Source: Edaphobacter bradus
GTDB lineage: Bacteria; Acidobacteriota; Terriglobia; Terriglobales; Acidobacteriaceae
NCBI RefSeq assembly: GCF_025685645.1
Contig: NZ_JAGSYF010000004.1
Coordinates: forward strand, 310,001 to 374,000
Reading direction: 5' to 3'
DNA: 64,000 bases
The notes under the pieces are model-generated. The model saw only the letters and a list, made by a program, of their open reading frames with translations, searched no databases and had not been told where the DNA came from. The translations under genes were made by a program, and so were the position numbers. This document shows, one piece after another, positions 41,840 to 47,775 of the stretch (positions are counted from its first letter, which is position 1; every line of letters begins with the position of its first letter).

Positions 41840-42772
41840 GAAGATGGCTTTCCGGATGTCCGCTAGAGGGGCTTTTGCGTCGAAGGTAACGGTATTGCTG
41901 CCTGTTGGTGTGACGCCGAGTTGGGTCCATAGCGAGTTGAAGTCGATGGGGACGGGGTTGCTGCTCATACGGCTGTAGAGCTGCGTGAGGCTGTGGGTCG
42001 CGGTGGCGTTATCGGCTACTTGCAGGGTGCGCTCAATCGGCCAGTCGTGGGAGATGTTGCCACCTGCCGCTGCGATGGCGCGGAGAGCGTCCTGGAGGCC
42101 TTTGCGGTTGCTGGTCTGCTTGCGGAGTTCGACGTCGGCGAGGAGGCAGAAGCCTGCGCCTCCCCAGTAGGTGCGCGCCCAGGTGTGGGTGCGGTCGAGG
42201 CCCTGGTCGCCGTTGGCGGGATTGCCCTGCGGCATGTTGCGGATCATGTCGGCCCAGACGGCTTCCTGATCAAGTTGGCCAGCCTGTACGCGGGCGATGG
42301 GCTCGACGTAAACGGCGGTGCCTTCTTCGAGCCAGTGGTTCTGGTCCGGGAGCGAGGGTAGGCCGGTGTGAAGGAGCTCGTGTGTCATTATCCAGTCGTC
42401 GTCGAGCTGCTTCTGGGTTGTCTGGTCGCCGACGCGGATGCGGGTGAAGGCGGGTGAGCCGCCTACGTTGCCCCAAGTGGTTCCGTCGTGAATGCCACTT
42501 CCGGAAGACGGCAGGACGAGGACGCACGCGGAGGAGATTGGGAAGCGCGAGTAGTAGTGCGCGACAGCTTCTGCAGCACGACGAACCCAGAGAATGATGG
42601 CATCGTGAGCAAGGTCACCGCGTCCGATCCCGATCCGGATCGTCGCGCCGCCGACGGTGAGGGTTTGGGAGAAGGCTACGTCCCGGCGCCACGGTGCCGG
42701 AAAGGCGGCCTCAAAAGAAGCGGATGTAGCAAGGGAGAGGCCTGCGTAGAGCAGGCGGCGGCGAGTAAGCAA
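41825..42772 (-). CDS. Exported gluzincin-like metalloprotease
   Basis: The 315-residue protein starts MLTRRRLLYAGLSLATSAS, a possible twin-arginine signal. The zinc motif HELLH is followed 18 residues later by WLEEGTAVYVE, giving the third ligand Glu, the arrangement of M1/M61-type gluzincins. Upstream is a beta-rich domain (LTVGGATIRIGIGRGDLAHD). A complete PDZ domain is absent, so it is shorter than typical M61 peptidases. The substrate is unknown. It converges on the SRPBCC operon with a 15-base overlap. Confidence 0.75.
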   Translation of the reverse strand: MLTRRRLLYAGLSLATSASFEAAFPAPWRRDVAFSQTLTVGGATIRIGIGRGDLAHDAIILWVRRAAEAVAHYYSRFPISSACVLVLPSSGSGIHDGTTWGNVGGSPAFTRIRVGDQTTQKQLDDDWIMTHELLHTGLPSLPDQNHWLEEGTAVYVEPIARVQAGQLDQEAVWADMIRNMPQGNPANGDQGLDRTHTWARTYWGGAGFCLLADVELRKQTSNRKGLQDALRAIAAAGGNISHDWPIERTLQVADNATATHSLTQLYSRMSSNPVPIDFNSLWTQLGVTPTGSNTVTFDAKAPLADIRKAIFSPLA

Positions 42773-42866
42773 CAGGTCCTCCCAGCAATGCCATTCACTG
42801 CTGGAGATTCGATGCTGCGGAGTGAGAGGAGGTCACAAATCGTGCGGCTGTTGCTAATGCGAATGA

Positions 42867-43976
42867 CTATTTGGGTTCGGTCTCGCGCATGAATTCTATG
42901 AGGTAGTCCTTCCAGACTGCGGCGACGGTATGGGTTCCGTGGCCTCGGGTGGCGTCGGAGATGGGGATGAGGATGAATTTTGTGTGCGGCATCCTGGGAA
43001 GGACGCGCTTGGCGATGTCGAGTTCGGGCGGGTTGATGAAGTCGTCGGCGGAGTTAATCCAGAGGGCGGGTGCGACTAGCTGCGAGAGTTTGGGCTCGGG
43101 GTTGTAGTTGCGCGAGGCGTTGACGTAGTAGATGAGGTTGTTGGCGTCGGTGACTTTGAGGGTGCGGGCCATGTAGTCGTCGACGTACTTTTCGGCCTGG
43201 GCGCGGGTGGGGTAGTTCTTCTGCATCTGGAGCGGGGCTGAGCCCATGACGAGGAGCATGGCTTCAGCTCCACGGAGGCCTTCGGTGGGTTCGGTTGTGT
43301 AGTCGCCGTTCTTCCACGCGGGGTCGTTCTTGATGCTCTCGATGGCGATGTAGCGGGTCATGCGGTTGCGGCCGGCGAGTTCGGTTGGGTAGCAGGCGAA
43401 GGGCGCGAGGGCGTCCATGAAGTGTGGGTAGGCTTCGCCCCAGACCCAGGACTGCATGCAGCCCATGGAGGTTCCGAGGATGAGGCGGAGGTGGTCGACG
43501 CGCATGCCTTCGGTGAGCATGATGTATTGCGAGCGGACCATGTCGTCGTAGTCGTACTGGGGGAACTTCATGTGGAGGCCGTCGGAGGGCTTGGAGGAGT
43601 CGCCCTGGCCGATGTCGTCGGGGAGGATGAGGAAGTATTTGGTGATGTCGAAGGGCTGGCCAGGGCCGAAGAGGACGTCGGAGAAGACGGGGTTGAGGAG
43701 GGTGTAGCGATTGCCTCCGGTGCCGTGGAGCAGGAGGATGGCGTTGTCGACGTGGCCGGCGGAGTTGTGGTGTGGGCTGCCGAGCGTGAGGTAGTGGAGG
43801 GTGAGTTCGGGCAGGGTTTCGCCGGTGCCGAAGCGGAAGTTCTTAATGACGTAGACGTTGTCTTTGATGGGCCACTTTGTGGCCGGTGCGGGAGTGATCT
43901 GCGCGAGTGCGGTGAGGGAGATGGAGAGGACGACGGCGAGCTTCGTGAATTGTCTGCGTTGCATCGTTCGGTTCAT
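42867..43976 (-). CDS. Tat-exported alpha/beta hydrolase, homoserine O-acetyltransferase-like
   Basis: The 369-residue protein has a twin-arginine signal (QRRQFTKLAVVLSISLTALA) and an alpha/beta-hydrolase core: ILLLHGTGGNRYTLL, nucleophile elbow GTSMGCMQSW (Ser), INSADDFINPPE (Asp) and ATRGHGTHT (His). The layout resembles MetX acetyltransferases, but the export signal and context argue against methionine synthesis; it is likely a secreted esterase or acyltransferase. ATG 43976 has GGGGGAGGGG on the minus strand about 12 bases upstream, which is the C-rich end of element copy 3. Confidence 0.85.
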   Translation of the reverse strand: MNRTMQRRQFTKLAVVLSISLTALAQITPAPATKWPIKDNVYVIKNFRFGTGETLPELTLHYLTLGSPHHNSAGHVDNAILLLHGTGGNRYTLLNPVFSDVLFGPGQPFDITKYFLILPDDIGQGDSSKPSDGLHMKFPQYDYDDMVRSQYIMLTEGMRVDHLRLILGTSMGCMQSWVWGEAYPHFMDALAPFACYPTELAGRNRMTRYIAIESIKNDPAWKNGDYTTEPTEGLRGAEAMLLVMGSAPLQMQKNYPTRAQAEKYVDDYMARTLKVTDANNLIYYVNASRNYNPEPKLSQLVAPALWINSADDFINPPELDIAKRVLPRMPHTKFILIPISDATRGHGTHTVAAVWKDYLIEFMRETEPK

Positions 43977-43983
43977 GCCGGTG

Positions 43984-44110
43984 GTACCCCTCCCCCGTAC
44001 TTTTTCGTGCAAAGTCTTCTAAACAGATATGTTAAGTCCGGACTTCGTGATGCACATCTTATGTCATTCCGTAGAGAAGCAGAAAGCCCGGCTGAACGCC
44101 GGGCTTCTCT
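43984..44110. repeat. Conserved intergenic element, copy 3 (shorter)
   Basis: Plus-strand order: GGTACCCCTCCCCCGTAC, TTTTT, unit CGTGCAAAGTCTTC (44006-44019), ATGTTAAGTCCGGAC (44029-44043, identical to copy 2), a short spacer, a perfect 9-bp hairpin (AAGCCCGGC 44084-44092, GCCGGGCTT 44098-44106) followed by CTCTTTGC. The later units and the long tail of copies 1 and 2 are missing or diverged. The C-rich end lies eight bases before the start codon of the minus-strand hydrolase gene and can supply its ribosome-binding site. Confidence 0.78.
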
Positions 44111-44263
44111 TTGCTCCTGCTTTAAGGTTATCAGTCGTGTCAAGGATTTTGGCGTGGAAATCAGAGGGAAGACATTCAGGTTGGAAGGGTTCTGAAGAAG
44201 ATGGAGTTCCGCATCCAATTCGCTTTCGTCAGAGGAGTCGGCCGATATGTCTATATTGCAGGA

Positions 44264-44281
44264 CCCGACCACGGGGTCGGG
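44264..44281. repeat. Short inverted repeat upstream of the LysR gene
   Basis: CCCGACC (44264-44270) and GGTCGGG (44275-44281) flank a four-base loop; a perfect 7-bp stem 38 bases before the LysR start. It could be a dispersed repeat or a regulatory hairpin. The remaining gap sequence shows nothing else. Confidence 0.5.
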
Positions 44282-44319
44282 AGGAGTTGTAGGGTTGGTT
44301 CGTCTACACTACGCATTCC

Positions 44320-45264
44320 ATGCCGATACGGATCAACCTCGACCTCGATACGCTGCGGACGTTTGCTGTTGTTCATGACACGGGCAGTCTTGCGCAGGCA
44401 GCTGAGCAGTTGGGGAGGACGCCCTCTGCGATCAGTCTGCAGATGAAACGGCTGCAGACTGATTTGGAAACGACTCTGTTTCGCAAGCGCGGCCGTGGGC
44501 TGGTGCTTACTGAGGCGGGAGTGCTTGCGCTTACGTATGCGCGGCGAATACTGACGCTGAATGATGAGCTGCTGGATGCGATGCAGGGGGAGAATGTTGC
44601 GGGGCACATTCGCGTGGGATGTACGCAGGACTTTGCCGGGATTCTGCCTTCGGTGCTGTCGCATTTTTCATCGCTCTATCCTCGTATGCAGATTGAGTTG
44701 CGGATTGAAGGCAATGGAGCGCTTGCCGATGCCATTGAAGCCTCGCAGATTGATCTTGCTGTCGTGATCGGCCAGGATGATCGGCCTGCGGCAGAGACAG
44801 TGGGCCAGCTGGATATCGTCTGGATCGCATCTTCAACTTTTGCGCCGCCGTTGGATCAGCCTTTGCCGCTGGCTGCTCTAGGGCCACAATGCGTCTTTCG
44901 CAAACGCGCGATTCAGCTACTGGAAGAGGCTAAGATTCCGCATCGTATCGCTGTAGGGAGTCCCAGCGTTGAGGGTCTGTGGGCGGCGCTGCTGGGCGGG
45001 GTTGGTATCACGGCGCGTACTGGGCTGAATCTTCCTGAAGGGCTTACGTCGGCGGTATCGCTCTATGATCTGCCGCGTCCTGGTCAGCTACCTGTGACAG
45101 TGCAGAGGGCAGCGAACGCCAGTGGCGCTGCGATGGATCGGATGGGAGCGCTGCTCGCGGAGGCGATTCGGATGGCACTGCTTGCGGTTCCGCGAGGGAA
45201 GACCTCTAAGGGCGCACGTAACAGAGTTACGAATAGCTCTGCGGGGCCGCGCAGAAAAGCGTGA
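44320..45264 (+). CDS. LysR-family transcription regulator
   Basis: The 314-residue regulator has the N-terminal winged helix LDTLRTFAVVHDTGSLAQAA, then TPSAISLQMKRLQTDLETTLF and GLVLTEAGVLALTYARRIL. The periplasmic-binding-protein-like effector domain starts near residue 90 (GHIRVGCTQDFAGILPSVL). The target and inducer are unknown. It is not divergent from an obvious partner; the upstream minus-strand hydrolase is 340 bases away beyond element copy 3, and the downstream lipocalin-like gene has a different operator motif. Confidence 0.9.
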   Translation: MPIRINLDLDTLRTFAVVHDTGSLAQAAEQLGRTPSAISLQMKRLQTDLETTLFRKRGRGLVLTEAGVLALTYARRILTLNDELLDAMQGENVAGHIRVGCTQDFAGILPSVLSHFSSLYPRMQIELRIEGNGALADAIEASQIDLAVVIGQDDRPAAETVGQLDIVWIASSTFAPPLDQPLPLAALGPQCVFRKRAIQLLEEAKIPHRIAVGSPSVEGLWAALLGGVGITARTGLNLPEGLTSAVSLYDLPRPGQLPVTVQRAANASGAAMDRMGALLAEAIRMALLAVPRGKTSKGARNRVTNSSAGPRRKA

Positions 45265-45271
45265 GTTGCGC

Positions 45272-45287
45272 TCAACCATTTGGTGAA
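45272..45287 (+). promoter_or_regulatory. Third copy of the ArsR-type operator motif, upstream of the lipocalin-like gene
   Basis: TCAACCATTTGGTGAA matches the 40632-40647 operator TCAACCAAATGGTTAA except at three positions, two of them in the central spacer. It lies 45 bases upstream of the lipocalin-like ATG, suggesting that gene belongs to the same small regulon. Confidence 0.5.
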
Positions 45288-45332
45288 AACAATCAAATTG
45301 TGCCGCGGTGGATTGCGTTCTAAGTTAGCCGC

Positions 45333-45818
45333 ATGAAACTCAGATCTTTCGTTACTCTCGCTGTTTTATCGGTGGTGGCGCTGGTGGCCACCGCACAGAC
45401 GCCTCCGATTGCAGGTACATGGGTGCTTACGGCAGCCGACAAGTTACTTCCTGATGGCGCTCGTGTTTCCGACTATGGAGAGAAGCCGCGTGGGCTGATT
45501 CTCTTTACTCCGGATGGTTATTACTCCATACAGATCTATCGATCAGACCGGCAGAAGTTTGCAGCCGGTGACAAGTCGAAGGGAACGCCGGAGGAGTACA
45601 AAGACGCGGTGATGGGGATGAGCGATCACTTTGGACGTTACGAGATCGATGTGGTCAAACACATCATTACGTTTCATGTGGACCGCTCTTCATTTCCCAA
45701 CTGGGACGATACGACTCGGACAACTCCATATGAGTTGAAGGGCGATGTACTTTCGTGGAGGGTGCAGGCTCGGCCGGATGGGTCTGTTCCGATTACGGTT
45801 TTGCGGCGGATACGTTGA
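45333..45818 (+). CDS. Exported lipocalin-like protein
   Basis: The 161-residue protein has a signal peptide (FVTLAVLSVVALVATAQ) and the lipocalin-like (Lipocalin_5 type) opening PPIAGTWVLTAADKLLPDG. Barrel strands follow, such as PRGLILFTPDGYYSIQIY, DHFGRYEIDVVKHIITFHVD and YELKGDVLSWRV. It should bind a small hydrophobic ligand in the periplasm. The ArsR-type operator motif at 45272-45287 suggests common control with the SRPBCC operon, which also encodes a hydrophobic-cavity protein. Confidence 0.8.
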   Translation: MKLRSFVTLAVLSVVALVATAQTPPIAGTWVLTAADKLLPDGARVSDYGEKPRGLILFTPDGYYSIQIYRSDRQKFAAGDKSKGTPEEYKDAVMGMSDHFGRYEIDVVKHIITFHVDRSSFPNWDDTTRTTPYELKGDVLSWRVQARPDGSVPITVLRRIR

Positions 45819-45841
45819 GGCGGGCGGTAGTGCGGGTTTGA

Positions 45842-45877
45842 GCAAAATGCGGGGTTCTTCGCTTCGCTCAGAATGAC
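45842..45877. repeat. Family A dispersed repeat, copy near the M61 remnant
   Basis: The 36 bases start GCAAAATGCGGGG and end TTCGCTCAGAATGAC. The closest copy is at 47634-47670, where it also lies downstream of an M61 reading frame. Confidence 0.75.
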
Positions 45878-45910
45878 CGGTTTAGATGTATTGGTCCAGA
45901 TGGATGTGAT

Positions 45911-45949
45911 GCCCACTCATGCACGATAAAGCTGTGTGCATGAATGGGC
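45911..45949. repeat. Long near-perfect hairpin downstream of the M61 remnant
   Basis: The arms GCCCACTCATGCAC (45911-45924) and GTGCATGAATGGGC (45936-45949) pair at 13 of 14 positions around an 11-base loop. There is no T-tract, so it is more likely a repeat or RNA-stability structure than a terminator. Confidence 0.65.
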
Positions 45950-45964
45950 GATCCACGGCGCACC

Positions 45965-46058
45965 CTATTTTGCTTCGGCTAAGGGTTTGATGATGTCGTC
46001 CCGGTAGGCAGGCGTGCCATCGATGGGCTGGAGAACCGGGTAGCGCTCGCTGATGGCC
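45965..46058 (-). pseudogene. C-terminal remnant of an M61-type peptidase gene
   Basis: A minus-strand frame ending TAG 45965 reads SERYPVLQPIDGTPAYRDDI then IKPLAEAK. It aligns with GERYPSLERIPNTPAYLDDI near the end of the intact M61 peptidase encoded at 47776-49680. Only about 30 codons survive; upstream the similarity stops near the family B repeat at 46081. It is a decayed paralogue or a duplicated 3' end. Confidence 0.7.
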
Positions 46059-46080
46059 GGTGGACAGTTTCATCACCACC

Positions 46081-46114
46081 CATCGCGATGATGCCGCGAA
46101 GGATGGGGCACCCC
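46081..46114. repeat. Family B dispersed repeat, copy 1
   Basis: A 34-base unit beginning CATCGCGATG and ending GGATGGGGCACCCC; with the bases before it (CCACC) it forms an imperfect palindrome. Copy 2 at 47580-47613 differs at about four positions. Its end abuts the MarR remnant stop codon. Confidence 0.75.
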
Positions 46115-46398
46115 TAACGGTGGCCCTCTTGTTCGCCCAATTCTTCGGCGCGTCTTCCGATTCTCTTCAGTACTTCTTCCATCTGGCTCAGTTCCTCGGG
46201 CGAGACATCCTGAAATGCACGTTTGATGAGAGCGGCGTGTTGGCGGAAGATCGGAACGAATACCCGGCGTCCCTTCTCCGTAATCGAAACAGTGCGAACG
46301 CGGCGATCGTTCTCGCTCTCCACACGACTGACCAACCCCTTCTTGTACAGTCGATCGACTGCAACGCTGACCGATCCGGGGTTGAGGTCCACCTTCGG
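46114..46398 (-). pseudogene. MarR-family regulator, 3' half only
   Basis: The surviving frame of about 93 codons reads DLNPGSVSVAVDRLYKKGLV, then SRVESENDRRVRTVSITEKG and a C-terminal dimerisation helix ending EELGEQEGHR. This is the recognition helix, wing and C-terminus of a MarR regulator, but the first 50 or so residues (dimerisation helix and helix 2) are missing. A GTG in the frame could not restore a functional protein. It is truncated at the same place where the oppositely oriented NmrA remnant starts. Confidence 0.75.
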
Positions 46399-46399
46399 A

Positions 46400-46968
46400 C
46401 CAAGGGCGGATCAGTTTCTCGATGTGCCGCATTTCGGTGCGAAGTACGCCATCGAGGAAGCGATTCGTGTAGGCGGGATGCCTTATACGATTCTGCGGCT
46501 CGGATACTTCGCCCAGAAAGAGCGCTGGCTTAAGGCGGTGTTAACCGGCCCCGGCGTATATACGATTCCCGCGGGGAACCAGGGTCTAGCTGTGGTGGAT
46601 GTTCGCGACATTGCGGAGGCGGCCGCGATATCGCTGGCAGAAGAAGGCCACAAGGGAAAGACGTACGACCTGGTTTCGTCAGAGATGTTGAGTGGTCCGG
46701 CTGCGGCAGCACATGGTCGAAGCTGCTGGGCAAAGAAATCACTTACGCCGGACACGGACACTTCGATGGCTTTGAGGCACAAATGCGGAAGACGGGGAGT
46801 CCGAGTTGGCTGGCCTACGATCTTCGGGTCATGTTCCAGGGTTGCGTCGAGCGTGGATTCAGCAACACGGAGGACCAGACGGCGCGCTTTGCCGCGTTGC
46901 TTGGGCACCAGCCGAGAACGTACAGCAGCTTCGCTGAAGAATTAGCAAAGGAGTGGGCTGCAGCGTAG
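46400..46968 (+). pseudogene. NmrA/NAD(P)-binding protein, 3' half with a frameshift
   Basis: The frame begins abruptly with ADQFLDVPHFGAKYAIEEAI, continues MPYTILRLGYFAQKERW and TYDLVSSEMLSGP, then shifts frame near 46700-46715. The second frame carries WSKLLGKEITYAGHGHFDGF, then YDLRVMFQGCVERGF and SSFAEELAKEWAAA. These are internal and C-terminal segments of NmrA-like (SDR-related) NAD(P)-binding proteins. The nucleotide-binding N-terminus is absent. Truncation plus frameshift make this a clear pseudogene. Confidence 0.82.
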
Positions 46969-47018
46969 ATCACGTTGGTTAGGGTTCACAAAACGCAATT
47001 TCAAACAAGGAGTAGAAA

Positions 47019-47552
47019 ATGTCTACGATATCAAACACAGTAGCAATTCCGGCCGACGACCCACGACGGAATCTGGTGGTTAAAAACCTGGATAACAGCA
47101 ATGCCCTGCATCTCGCAGTCGTGGCCGACACATACACGATCCTGCTGTCCGGAATGGACACTGCAGGTCGATTCACCCTGATCGATATGCATGTTCCTCC
47201 CGGAGGAGGCCCTCCCCCGCATCGTCATGATTTCGAGGAGACCTTTATTCTTCTCGACGGTGAACTACAAGCTACTTTCCGAGGGGAGAAGCGTATTGTG
47301 CGCGCTGGAGAAACAGTCCACATTCCAGCGAACGCTCCTCACCAATTCCATAACGCCTCGTCGAAGCCGGTGAGGATGCTTTGCATCTGCTCGCCGGCAG
47401 GCCAGGAGGAGTTCTTCAAAGAGATAGGAACACCGGTTGCGGCACGCACCACTCCGCCTCCGAAGGTCGAAGCAGCGCAGGAGGCAGCGTTCATGAAGAA
47501 AGTAATTGAAGTGGCTCCGAAGTACCGAACCGAACTGCTCAAAGAGGCGTAG
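47019..47552 (+). CDS. Cupin-domain protein
   Basis: The 177-residue protein has a single cupin barrel: motif 1 VPPGGGPPPHRHDFEETFIL (two His and a Glu as metal ligands) and motif 2 HIPANAPHQFHNASSK (third His). The N-terminal part supplies extra strands (TYTILLSGMDTAGRFTLID). It is likely a metal-binding enzyme or sensor of unknown substrate. AAGGAG precedes the ATG. It follows the NmrA remnant by 50 bases and may once have shared its operon. Confidence 0.88.
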   Translation: MSTISNTVAIPADDPRRNLVVKNLDNSNALHLAVVADTYTILLSGMDTAGRFTLIDMHVPPGGGPPPHRHDFEETFILLDGELQATFRGEKRIVRAGETVHIPANAPHQFHNASSKPVRMLCICSPAGQEEFFKEIGTPVAARTTPPPKVEAAQEAAFMKKVIEVAPKYRTELLKEA

Positions 47553-47579
47553 TAAGGCCGATTCAGGTGAAGTACGGTG

Positions 47580-47613
47580 CATCGCGATCATGCGGCGACG
47601 GATGGGGCACCCC
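47580..47613. repeat. Family B dispersed repeat, copy 2
   Basis: A 34-base unit from CATCGCGATC to GGATGGGGCACCCC, nearly identical to 46081-46114, in the same orientation. It is followed 20 bases later by a family A copy. Confidence 0.75.
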
Positions 47614-47633
47614 GGATAGTGTGGGCTCTCAAG

Positions 47634-47670
47634 GCAAAATGCGGGGATTCTTCGCTTTGCGTAGGATGAC
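47634..47670. repeat. Family A dispersed repeat, copy downstream of the intact M61 gene
   Basis: Thirty-seven bases starting GCAAAATGCGGGGATTC and ending GTAGGATGAC. It resembles 45842-45877 over its whole length; both lie about 90-105 bases past an M61 stop codon. Confidence 0.75.
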
Positions 47671-47730
47671 CGTTGTTGGGGTATCAGAATGACGGTTCCG
47701 AGACGTTGTTTGTATTACGACAATAAAGGT

Positions 47731-47764
47731 AAAGGCGCGTCTCATGTGAGACGCGCCTTTTGTA
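47731..47764. terminator. Bidirectional rho-independent terminator
   Basis: The arms AAAGGCGCGTCTCA (47731-47744) and TGAGACGCGCCTTT (47747-47760) form a perfect 14-bp stem with a two-base centre, flanked by T-rich ends in both directions. It lies between the convergent cupin and M61 genes and can serve both. Confidence 0.9.
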
Positions 47765-47775
47765 TTGGTTGAATG

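Noticed and set aside
42867..43976. Hydrolase as a methionine-pathway MetX
   Set aside because: The twin-arginine signal and lack of met genes nearby do not fit a cytosolic biosynthetic enzyme.
46223..46399. Plus-strand frame upstream of the NmrA remnant as its N-terminus
   Set aside because: That stretch is antisense to the MarR remnant and shows no Rossmann motif, so the joined frame is accidental.
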